A program made the translations under genes and the position numbers. From Acidobacteriaceae bacterium (lineage in GTDB: Bacteria > Acidobacteriota > Terriglobia > Terriglobales > Acidobacteriaceae), in NCBI GenBank assembly GCA_903642265.1, contig CAHJWN010000039.1:1-36718 (forward strand): a stretch of DNA of 36,718 nucleotides, in the 5' to 3' direction. Of this stretch, positions 16,661 through 24,073 are shown piece by piece (within the stretch, counting starts at the first letter, position 1; every line of letters begins with the position of its first letter). The notes below the pieces were generated by a model, which saw nothing but the letters and a program-made list of their open reading frames with translations, was not told where the DNA came from and did not search any database.

Positions 16661-17224
16661 ATGACCCAGGCAAAAGTTGTGTCTACTCCCGCAAACAAGC
16701 GTTCCCCGCGCACTCTCGCGGGTACCGTCCCGGCACCGCACGACGACGCGCGCGACCGCGCAATCGGGCTCTATGAGTCCGCCCTGCGCCTCATGCAGAC
16801 CGGAAAATACGACGCAGCGCACGCCGCTTTTAACAAGCTTCTTGCCGAGGGCCCTCCCGAACTCGGCGACCGCATTCGCATGTATATCAATGCCTGCCTG
16901 CTACAGGTCGCCAAGGGTAAAACCGAGTTCCTCTCGCACGAAGAGCGCTATGACTATGCGATCTCCCTGCTCAACGATGGTCACTATGAAGATGCTCGCC
17001 AGGAGTTCAAGGCGATTCTCGCCGCCAATCAAACCGCCGATTACGCCTTCTACGGTCTCGCCGTTCTCTCCAGCATGACTGGCGAGTCGCATACCTGCCT
17101 CGAGCACCTGACCGAAGCCATACGCCTGAACGGTAAGAACCGCATCCAGGCCCGATCCGATTCCGACTTTCAGGACATGGCCGACGATCCGCGATTTACA
17201 GATCTTCTTTACCCCGAAGTATGA
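16661..17224 (+). CDS. Tetratricopeptide-repeat protein
   Basis: Small 187-aa soluble protein with helical repeat segments. They are GLYESALRLMQTGKYDAAHAAFNKLLAEGP (about residues 32-61), RYDYAISLLNDGHYEDARQEFKAILAAN (about 99-126) and a third helix pair to about 165 with CLEHLTEAIRLNG. The end, ARSDSDFQDMADDPRFTDLLYPEV, is a common cap in bacterial TPR proteins. No signal peptide or enzyme domain is visible, so a scaffold or regulatory role is likely. It precedes the YvcK-like gene by 36 bases on the same strand and is probably co-transcribed with it. The start ATG 16661 has AAGGA 11 bases upstream. Confidence 0.78.
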   Translation: MTQAKVVSTPANKRSPRTLAGTVPAPHDDARDRAIGLYESALRLMQTGKYDAAHAAFNKLLAEGPPELGDRIRMYINACLLQVAKGKTEFLSHEERYDYAISLLNDGHYEDARQEFKAILAANQTADYAFYGLAVLSSMTGESHTCLEHLTEAIRLNGKNRIQARSDSDFQDMADDPRFTDLLYPEV

Positions 17225-17260
17225 TGGACTTGCCGAGAACTTTCGGCCAGTTGACCTGAA

Positions 17261-18349
17261 TTGCTCAAGCCCGCGACCTCGCTCCTGACCACAAATACGG
17301 ACGCCCGCACACCCCTCCGCGTAGTCGCTATCGGAGGCGGTACAGGGCTGTCGACACTCCTCCGGGGGTTGAAGCGCTATGTCGCTGCTCCCATAGGCTC
17401 AACCGCCTCGGCAGATCCCGGCTGTAGCAGCCACCACTGCCTGATCCGCGATCTTGCGGCCATCGTGACCGTGACGGACGATGGTGGCTCCTCCGGCCGG
17501 ATCCGTGAAGATCTCAAGATCCTGCCACCGGGAGACATCCGCAACTGTCTCGTTGCTCTTTCTGAAGATGAACATCTGCTCTCCCGCCTCTTTCGTCATC
17601 GTTTCGACCAGGGCGACTTGCAGGGCCACAGTTTTGGCAACCTCTTCGTCGCCGCCCTTACGGGCATCACTGGAGACTTTGCGCAAGCCGTTCAGATGGC
17701 TTCGCAGGTCCTTGCGACCCGCGGCCACATCTATCCCGCCACGAATACCAACGTCACCCTCTCAGCCCGAATGGATGACGGTTCCATGGTCCACGGCGAA
17801 AGCAACATCACCGCCAGCCATCAGCGCATCGTTGAACTCATGCTGGAGCCACCCACCGCTGGCCCGCTGCCGGAGACCCTGGAAGCGATCGCTCAGGCCG
17901 ACCTGATTACCCTCGGCCCTGGCTCCCTATACACTTCGCTCATCACCAACCTGCTCGTCCGCGGCATCCCCGAAGCCCTCGCTGCTTCGAAGGCTACCCG
18001 CGTCTATGTCTGCAATCTCATGACGCAGGCGAACGAGTCGCTCGACCTCACAGCCTCGCAGCACGTTCAGAAAATCCTGCAACACGCAGGCGCAACCAGG
18101 GTTCCGATCTTTGATTACGCGCTCATCAATACCGCACCCATCTCGCCCACGCTGCTCGCAAAATACGCTCGCGAGGGCCAGCAGCCGATCGAGCCAGACC
18201 TTGCCCGCATCCGTTCACTCGGCGTCGAGCCCATCGTCGGAAACTTCGTCCACGAAGGCGATCTCCTGCGTCATGACTACGACCGCGTCACCGAACGCCT
18301 TCTAGAACTAGGTTTCGCTCCCTCTGCCACTCGCTCCGGTCTGTCTTAG
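17261..18349 (+). CDS. YvcK/CofD-family (gluconeogenesis factor-like) protein
   Basis: Member of the YvcK family, which is UDP-sugar/nucleotide-binding and needed for cell-wall homeostasis and growth on gluconeogenic carbon in Bacillus. Signature segments are AIGGGTGLSTLLRGL (about residues 24-38), VTDDGGSSGRIREDL, PPGDIRNCLVAL, GHSFGNL, LGPGSLYTSLITNLLV (near 220) and YVCNLMTQANE. It carries about 20 extra residues between the first helix and the VTDDGGSSG strand compared with Bacillus YvcK, including a CSSHHC stretch. The only usable start after the in-frame stop at 17252-17254 is TTG 17261, with no Shine-Dalgarno site, so the exact start is uncertain. It follows the TPR gene. Confidence 0.88.
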   Translation: MLKPATSLLTTNTDARTPLRVVAIGGGTGLSTLLRGLKRYVAAPIGSTASADPGCSSHHCLIRDLAAIVTVTDDGGSSGRIREDLKILPPGDIRNCLVALSEDEHLLSRLFRHRFDQGDLQGHSFGNLFVAALTGITGDFAQAVQMASQVLATRGHIYPATNTNVTLSARMDDGSMVHGESNITASHQRIVELMLEPPTAGPLPETLEAIAQADLITLGPGSLYTSLITNLLVRGIPEALAASKATRVYVCNLMTQANESLDLTASQHVQKILQHAGATRVPIFDYALINTAPISPTLLAKYAREGQQPIEPDLARIRSLGVEPIVGNFVHEGDLLRHDYDRVTERLLELGFAPSATRSGLS

Positions 18350-18511
18350 GAGCCGCGTAGTGATCTCTGAAGTCAGCAGCGCGCAGGATATTTCTTTACG
18401 CCGCTCTTCCGCCGACAAAACGTAATTAGTCACTTTACTCGAATTGATGGCGAAGCAATACCCGAAGACTCAAGTACGTCTCAACTAACCTGGCGCACTT
18501 ACCCTGCAGAC

Positions 18512-19351
18512 TTAGCGCAACAGACTGCGCAGGTGGTCCAATCCTTTTCGCGCGATATCCTCTGGCGATGTGGCAACGTCGGCCCATAGCGAGCCGGGTG
18601 CCGAAGTCTCCGCCTCCGAATACCCAAAGCCTTCTAGCATCAGGTAGCCTTCGTATCCGATCCTGTTCAACGCCGTGATGCACCCGGCTGTATCCAAGTG
18701 TCCGGTTCCGATAACACCGCGATCGTTCTCACTCACATGCATATGCTTCAGGTGAAATCCGAGCCGATCAATCGCGGCTGGCATGCTCTTCTCTTCGATA
18801 TTGGCGTGGAACGTATCCAGGGTCACGCCGATGCAGGGGTGCCCAACATCTTCGCAAAACTCCTTGGCATCTGCCGCGGTCCTTATGAAGAAAGTCTCTG
18901 ACCGGTTGACTGGTTCAATCGAGAGGTCGATTGCATTCTTCTCGATCAGGTCTCCCACTGACTGAAAGAACTCGATGGCCCACTTGCGTTCATCCTCGCT
19001 CGGCCGATGCCCAGGCAGATATCCGATCGGCGCATAAAGTGGTCCTCCTATTAAGTGAGCGCCCACCTCCGCCGCTGTCTCTACGCACTCGACGAGATGA
19101 GCCAGACTCTTTTTCCGCACGCTGGCGCTCGCACTGATCGGATTGATCCCCGCCGGCAGGATGGCGCACACAGTGCACTCCAGGTCATTGGCTTCAAACT
19201 CCTTCCGCATCTCCGCAGCCGGCAGCGCCGACGGCACGAACATGGGGATCTCAAACCCCTCAAACCCGTACTCGCGCACCTGCGAGATCAGAGGCAGATG
19301 CCCCAGCCCAAACGCTGCTGTCCACGCGAACGCGCTCACACCCAGCTTCAT
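18512..19351 (-). CDS. Ketose 3-epimerase-like sugar isomerase (D-tagatose/D-psicose 3-epimerase family)
   Basis: TIM-barrel metalloenzyme of the xylose-isomerase-like superfamily. The four metal ligands expected for the ketose 3-epimerases are in place: Glu146 (EPVNR), Asp179 (DTFH), His205 (HMHVSENDRG) and Glu240 (LEGFGY). The HVSENDRG---GTGH stretch is a hallmark of this subfamily. The likely reaction is C3 epimerisation of a ketose such as fructose/psicose or tagatose/sorbose. The start is ATG 19349-19351 (279 aa), with AGGAG about eight bases upstream. The frame stays open further upstream, but that part overlaps the transporter gene. It lies 41 bases after the sugar porter, probably in one transcript with it and the GH32 gene. 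Confidence 0.87.
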   Translation of the reverse strand: MKLGVSAFAWTAAFGLGHLPLISQVREYGFEGFEIPMFVPSALPAAEMRKEFEANDLECTVCAILPAGINPISASASVRKKSLAHLVECVETAAEVGAHLIGGPLYAPIGYLPGHRPSEDERKWAIEFFQSVGDLIEKNAIDLSIEPVNRSETFFIRTAADAKEFCEDVGHPCIGVTLDTFHANIEEKSMPAAIDRLGFHLKHMHVSENDRGVIGTGHLDTAGCITALNRIGYEGYLMLEGFGYSEAETSAPGSLWADVATSPEDIARKGLDHLRSLLR

Positions 19352-19392
19352 GACACACTCTCCTAAACTTGACCGCCCCTCGCGGGGACACC

Positions 19393-20724
19393 CTAATGGA
19401 TCCCGAACCGCGCCTGGATCTGTTCCAGTGTTCTGCCTTTTGTCTCCGGAAAGATGAACAGCACCACAAAGAACTGGAGCAGCATCATTGCTGCAAAGAA
19501 TGCAAAGGGTGTCCACTGTGAAAACCTGGCCACCACTACGGGAAAGTAGAGCGTGATAATGGCCGCACTGATCCAATGCGACGAAGATCCAATACTTTGC
19601 CCCTTCGACCGCACGCGGTTTGGAAAGACCTCCGCAATGTAAACCCAGATCACTGACCCTTGCGAGATTGCAAAGAAAACAATAAACACCATCAGCAGCC
19701 ACACGAGAGAAGACTGGTGCGTGTGCGTATAAAAGATTGCTGTCACGCCGCTCAACGCGAACACAGTGCCGACCGAGCCGATCAGCAACAGCGTCTTACG
19801 TCCAAGCTTGTCGATCAGGCTCATTCCCAGCAGCGTTGCAAGCAGGTTCACTACCCCTACTGCAACCGCCTGCAGCGCAGCCGAACTTGAGCTGAAGCCC
19901 GCTGAAGCAAAGATGGAATTGGCATAGTAAAGAATCGCGTTAATTCCAGCCAACTGGTTGAACAGCCCTACAGACACAGCAAGAAAGATCGGCAGGTTGT
20001 ACTTGCCGTTGAACACCGGTTCCTGCTTCATCCCACGTTCCATCTGAACCGAATCGATGATCTCTTGCAGCTCTTCCTTCGAGTTCGGCGAACCCATCAT
20101 CTTCAATACATCAAGTGCCTCGTCCGTCTGATTGCTCGTCACTAGCCAGCGCGAACTCCGTGGAATTCCATACAGCATGACGAGGAAGATAATCGACGGC
20201 ACAATTGCCACGCCAAACTCCCACCGCCATTGCGTCGCCCCCAGGTTCAACGTAGTGATGATGTAGTTCGACAGGTACGCCAGCAGGATCCCAATGACGA
20301 TGTTGATCTGAAACAAGCCCACCATCCGGCCTCGCCATTTAGCTGGCGCAAGCTCCGCGATGTACACCGGCCCAAGCACCGAAGATCCGCCAATCCCCAG
20401 CCCGCCAATAAATCGCGCCACCATCAGCGCATCCCAATTCCAGGCGAACGCGCAGCCAATGCCCGAAATTGTATAAAGGATCGCCATGATCCGCAGCGCC
20501 TCGCGTCCGCCAATCTTCTGGCCCAGCGCACCCGATGCCATGGCCCCGATCACTGTGCCAACCAGACCAATAAACACCGTCAGGCCCAACGTCTTTGGCG
20601 TCAGGCCAAAGACCTGCGTCAACTGCTCATTCGCACCCGCGATCACAGCGGTGTCAAAGCCAAATAGAAGACCGCCCAACGCGCCAACGGTCGTGGCCTT
20701 TACCAGGTAACGGTTCAAAAGCAT
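19393..20724 (-). CDS. MFS sugar porter family transporter
   Basis: Twelve-helix sugar:proton symporter of the XylE/GalP-type sugar porter family. Diagnostic motifs are GGLLFGFDTAVIAGA (helix 1, about residues 16-30), R-x-I-GGLGIGG-S--GPVYIAELAPAKWRGRMVGLFQ (loop/helix 4), and a PRSSRWLVTSNQTDEAL loop after helix 6. QLAGINAILYYANSIF (helix 7) follows, with the C-terminal FPETKGRTLEQI. Length (443 aa) is normal. Sandwiched between an extracytoplasmic GH32 hydrolase and a ketose epimerase, it most likely imports fructose or glucose released outside the cytoplasm. Only a GGAG one or two bases from the ATG is seen as ribosome binding site. Confidence 0.92.
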   Translation of the reverse strand: MLLNRYLVKATTVGALGGLLFGFDTAVIAGANEQLTQVFGLTPKTLGLTVFIGLVGTVIGAMASGALGQKIGGREALRIMAILYTISGIGCAFAWNWDALMVARFIGGLGIGGSSVLGPVYIAELAPAKWRGRMVGLFQINIVIGILLAYLSNYIITTLNLGATQWRWEFGVAIVPSIIFLVMLYGIPRSSRWLVTSNQTDEALDVLKMMGSPNSKEELQEIIDSVQMERGMKQEPVFNGKYNLPIFLAVSVGLFNQLAGINAILYYANSIFASAGFSSSSAALQAVAVGVVNLLATLLGMSLIDKLGRKTLLLIGSVGTVFALSGVTAIFYTHTHQSSLVWLLMVFIVFFAISQGSVIWVYIAEVFPNRVRSKGQSIGSSSHWISAAIITLYFPVVVARFSQWTPFAFFAAMMLLQFFVVLFIFPETKGRTLEQIQARFGIH

Positions 20725-20801
20725 TCTCCGGTCTATAGTTCATTTCGATACGAGACTGCCACTCTACACGCTGAGTACAGGTGTCGTCAGCAAACCACTC
20801 G

Positions 20802-22340
20802 TTACGCCGTCAGCCGATTCGCCGAGATGGGTCTGATCTTCCATGCAGTTATCTTCACTGCGTCGCCTGTGACACCCGCTCTGATGTCGGGCGCGGTCGT
20901 CTGCGAGTAGTAGAAGCGCTTTGTATACCCAATCCGCTCCCCCATAATCACCTCGATCACCGAGCCGTCTACGTACGCATGCAACGTTGGCAGATCCCCC
21001 GGCTGAAGCGCGATCACCTTGCCATCCGTCATAAAGGCGTGACGCTCACCCGAGTAGTTCACCTTGAGCACCTCAGTTTCGCCGTGCGTCAGGCTGAACT
21101 CATAGCTCTTGCCCTTACTGCCGGAGCACATCACCTCACCTGAAGCACCGCGTAGTGTCTTGACCACTCCAGCCCGCGACTCCTCCGTCGGCAGCACTCC
21201 TGCTCTCAATGCGGCCGCCTGCGGCAGCACTCTCACCCGCAGCACTCCATCCTTGTCCAGGTTCATGAGCCGAGGCAGCGCCATCATCCCCGACCACCCG
21301 GCCGCCTTCATCTCTGCCTCACTCCGCTTTTCCTGGATCCATCCCCAAAGGATCCTTCGCCCCTGTGCGTCCAGCTGCGTCTTCGGCGCATAGTAGGACC
21401 CGAGATCGAGCTCGCCGGTTTTGTCCTTCGTGAACGTCATCGTTGCCGCGTCCAGCTTGCCTGACTCCCAGATCACCTTGCCCAGAGTCGAATAGATCAA
21501 CACATGGCCGCCATCGAGGGCGAAGAAGTCCGGACACTCCCACATCTCGCCGTCATCGCAAGGGTTTGCCGTGTGCTTTCCGTTCCACTCTCCGCTGGTC
21601 AGCTTATGCATGTACTCCCAGCTGCTCGCGTCCTCAACACGTTTGGACCGATATAGCAAGACACACCCTCCGAGCTTCGCCTCGCCCGCTCCCACCGTCA
21701 TGTAGTACCAGTCGCCCTGCTTCCACGCCGAAGGGTCACGGAACCCGGTAATCTGCATACCAGGCGGTGGCAACGGAATAATCGGCTCCGGCAGCTTCGT
21801 CCACCTGACCAGCTTCGGATCATCCGAGTACGCCAGGCATTGCGACTCCTGGATCTTGTCCTCGCCATCGCGGATTGTCGCCAGTTCCTTCGATGAGAGT
21901 TTTGTGCCGGTATAGACCTGGTACACGCGCCGCCCCACCTTCAGCGCCGACCCTGAAAAACATCCATAGGCGTCGGGGCTCCCCGGCGTCGGTGTAAACG
22001 CCACCGGCAGATGCGTCCAATGCAGCATGTCAGGGCTAACGGAGTGGTACCAGCTCATGTTTCCCCAAACCGCCGCCTGCGGGTTGTACTGGAAAAATAT
22101 GTGGTACTTGCCGTCGAAGTAGACAGGCCCGTTCGGGTCGTTCATCCAGTTCTTCGCAGGCAGCAGGTGGAACTGGGGCCGCATCGGATCCACCGCAAGC
22201 CGAGACCGCAGATCCGCGTCGCCTCCGATGCCCTGTGCCTTTGCGCTCGCGGGCAGCACAGCCACCGTCGCCACTGCAATAATCAACTCCAGAAACTCGC
22301 GCCGTGTTCTCGCACTCACCAACTCTTGGTTCAAACTCAT
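20802..22340 (-). CDS. Tat-exported GH32 beta-fructosidase (invertase/fructanase family)
   Basis: Hydrolyses terminal beta-fructosyl bonds in sucrose, inulin or levan. The N-terminus is a twin-arginine signal (RTRREFL, residues 11-17, then a hydrophobic stretch and ASAKAQ), so the enzyme folds in the cytoplasm and is exported. The catalytic GH32 motifs are visible: WMNDPNG with nucleophile Asp68, FRDPSAW (transition-state Asp, near 193) and MWECPDFF (acid/base Glu, near 254). A C-terminal beta-sandwich follows from about 390, with YVDGSVIEVIMGE. Length (512 aa) is typical. It is the first gene of the cassette with the sugar porter and epimerase. GH43/GH68 relatives are excluded by the WMNDPNG/ECP combination. 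Confidence 0.94.
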   Translation of the reverse strand: MSLNQELVSARTRREFLELIIAVATVAVLPASAKAQGIGGDADLRSRLAVDPMRPQFHLLPAKNWMNDPNGPVYFDGKYHIFFQYNPQAAVWGNMSWYHSVSPDMLHWTHLPVAFTPTPGSPDAYGCFSGSALKVGRRVYQVYTGTKLSSKELATIRDGEDKIQESQCLAYSDDPKLVRWTKLPEPIIPLPPPGMQITGFRDPSAWKQGDWYYMTVGAGEAKLGGCVLLYRSKRVEDASSWEYMHKLTSGEWNGKHTANPCDDGEMWECPDFFALDGGHVLIYSTLGKVIWESGKLDAATMTFTKDKTGELDLGSYYAPKTQLDAQGRRILWGWIQEKRSEAEMKAAGWSGMMALPRLMNLDKDGVLRVRVLPQAAALRAGVLPTEESRAGVVKTLRGASGEVMCSGSKGKSYEFSLTHGETEVLKVNYSGERHAFMTDGKVIALQPGDLPTLHAYVDGSVIEVIMGERIGYTKRFYYSQTTAPDIRAGVTGDAVKITAWKIRPISANRLTA

Positions 22341-22418
22341 CTCCGTTTTCCTGCGTAACAGTCCACCCGCAGAGCCTCAGCCAACCAGCCAGGCCCTGTC
22401 AAGTGATCGACTCCGTTC

Positions 22419-23315
22419 CTAGGAGATCGTGATGATCTGGCCTTCGATGGCTGCGCTTGTGCAAGGAAATCGCTCACGCGCCGACGCTACGATGCGCTCC
22501 ATCTGGGCGTCGTCATGCCCAGGGTCATGGTGGAAGAGCACCAGTTGTTTCACGCCCGCTTCCGCGCCAACCCTGGTTGCCTCAACCCATGTTCCATGCC
22601 CCCAGCCATGTCTGCTTGCGTACTCTTCAGGCGTATATTGCGAGTCATAGAAAAGCAGGTCCGCGCCCCGCGCAGCGTCTAACAACCGCCGGTCTGCCGC
22701 CGCTTCGCCATGCTCGTGGTCGGTCGCGTACACCACCGTGCGTCCTCCGTGGACCATCTTCAGGCCCGCCGCTCCCTGGGGATGCGTCAGGCAGAAACAC
22801 GAGACCTCCGCACCGCCAAACTTCATCGGTCGCTCGCTGATTTGAACGAAGTGAACCGAGGCCGCGATGTCGTCAAACCGCACTGGAAAGTACGGCGTCA
22901 TCATCTGGCCCCAAAGAATCTCTTTCAATTCCTCCGGCGCTCGCGATGAGTAAAACGTGATCGTTGCCGCCTTGTCATACAGCATGGCGAAGAATGGCAA
23001 ACCCTGCACATGGTCCCAGTGGAAGTGCGTCAGGAATATATGAAAGTCTTTATCCGGGCCGTTCAATTGGAGCAGCTCCATGCCCAGGTTCCGGATGCCG
23101 GTACCCGCATCCAAAATCATGCGCTTCTCCTGCCCATCTTCGCTGACAAAAACGACCTCTATGCAGGGCGTGTTGCCGCCAAACTTCAGCACTCCCGGCG
23201 ATGGCGTAGGGATCGAACCGCGAACACCCCAGGGCCGGATCCTGATATGGGTTTTGCCCCGGAGTAAAGAGGAGGCCTCAGACGTTCCATCTTCGATCAA
23301 CGGCACAGCCTCCAT
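22419..23315 (-). CDS. MBL-fold metallo-hydrolase, phosphodiesterase-like
   Basis: Cytosolic metallo-beta-lactamase-fold hydrolase of the PhnP/RNase Z-like group (COG1235 type). Motifs are RPWGVRGSIPTP (about residues 27-38), FGGNTPCIEV, LDAGTG (68-73) and the metal site HFHWDH (His97, His99, Asp101, His102). YATDHEHGE contributes a further Asp/His ligand near 195, and LLFYDSQYTPEEY is followed by GWGHGTW and LFHHDPGHDD. This subgroup generally cleaves phosphodiesters, and cyclic phosphates are plausible. It lies 20 bases after the DUF928-like gene, which overlaps an adenylate cyclase gene, so it is a candidate cyclic-nucleotide phosphodiesterase of that cassette. That substrate is inference. 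Confidence 0.85.
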   Translation of the reverse strand: MEAVPLIEDGTSEASSLLRGKTHIRIRPWGVRGSIPTPSPGVLKFGGNTPCIEVVFVSEDGQEKRMILDAGTGIRNLGMELLQLNGPDKDFHIFLTHFHWDHVQGLPFFAMLYDKAATITFYSSRAPEELKEILWGQMMTPYFPVRFDDIAASVHFVQISERPMKFGGAEVSCFCLTHPQGAAGLKMVHGGRTVVYATDHEHGEAAADRRLLDAARGADLLFYDSQYTPEEYASRHGWGHGTWVEATRVGAEAGVKQLVLFHHDPGHDDAQMERIVASARERFPCTSAAIEGQIITIS

Positions 23316-23335
23316 CGTTCGTGCTGCCCTGCAAT

Positions 23336-24073
23336 CTAGTGCGTTGTCTTCACCGCATCCTCATCTGCCAGCGACTGCGTCTCCGGAAGCTGGTCATAGA
23401 TTGCTGCCCGCTCCTTGTAATACTGCGTCATCTCCGGATGCTTCTCGATCAGCGCCGAGTACTCCGCAATCGCGTCGAACCAGAGTCGATTGTCCACATA
23501 GATCTTTGCTGCTGCGGCTGAGGGTTCTGCCGGAGACGTCTTCGCGCTCGCCAGCGCCGCCGTCACCGAGTTGCGATTTGCACCGCCAACAATCAGCACA
23601 CTCGCCTGCGCCAGCCCGCCCATTAGATCATTCTCCGGCTGAACCGACCACACATATGTCTCCGAAGGCTTGAGTTCCGGAGCATCCGCCGGATAGGTAA
23701 ACTTGCCGCCCATGACCTTCTTCACATAGAGCACGCTCTCCTGCGTCGACAGCGCCGATAACTTGAACGTGTACTCCGTCTTATCGTCCGCCGCACTCCA
23801 ATAGAAGGTCGGGGTCAAGGTATACGCCTTTCCTAATTGAGGCGCATACAGCGTCAGCGCGCCCAGGTCACGCGAGGCTCCCCCAATCTGGTTTGGTGCC
23901 TTACCCGAGGTTGGCGCAATGTTGAAGCCATCCAGCTTCGCCCTGACCCGGACTACCTTCGGTGCTGGCGGCGCACTCTGCTGCCCAAAGCTCGTAAAGT
24001 CTCCAATACCAAATGCAAGCACAGCCAAACCGACTGCAACGCGTCCCGTAACCTTCACCTTTATGCTGTCCAT
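23336..24073 (-). CDS. DUF928-like secreted protein
   Basis: The product is 245 aa, with an N-terminal hydrophobic signal (about residues 12-30, cleavage near FG|QQ). The body contains TPTFYWSAADDKTEYTFKLS (about 110-129) and LKPSETYVWSVQPEND (about 155-170). This is the beta-sandwich pattern of DUF928 proteins, which replace a sugar-binding-like extracytoplasmic domain. The C-terminus (about 200-235) has a helical YVDNRLWFDAIAEYSALIEKHPE segment and a second helix, a DUF928 tail that looks TPR-like. Its gene overlaps the end of the CHASE2-cyclase gene by 13 bases with AGAGG inside that gene, so it is translationally linked to it. DUF928/CHASE2 pairs are known in other bacteria; the function is unknown. 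Confidence 0.72.
   Translation of the reverse strand: MDSIKVKVTGRVAVGLAVLAFGIGDFTSFGQQSAPPAPKVVRVRAKLDGFNIAPTSGKAPNQIGGASRDLGALTLYAPQLGKAYTLTPTFYWSAADDKTEYTFKLSALSTQESVLYVKKVMGGKFTYPADAPELKPSETYVWSVQPENDLMGGLAQASVLIVGGANRNSVTAALASAKTSPAEPSAAAAKIYVDNRLWFDAIAEYSALIEKHPEMTQYYKERAAIYDQLPETQSLADEDAVKTTH

Noticed and set aside
16641..16664. Seven-codon ORF whose stop overlaps the TPR gene start (ATGA)
   Set aside because: Too short to judge; weak ribosome binding site of its own; such an overlap arises easily by chance. It could still be a leader peptide.
13145..19351. Complete xylose-use operon from the kinase and the epimerase-like isomerase
   Set aside because: The isomerase has ketose 3-epimerase ligands rather than xylose isomerase features, the genes are on opposite strands with unrelated genes between, and no xylA or xylose regulator is present.
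19352..19702. Long upstream extension of the epimerase reading frame
   Set aside because: It runs antiparallel to nothing but overlaps the transporter gene in another frame, lacks family similarity, and the ATG at 19351 has a clear ribosome binding site.
22960..23230. tRNA-like GTTCGA/ATCGAACC motifs
   Set aside because: They lie inside intact coding sequence and no cloverleaf can be drawn around them.
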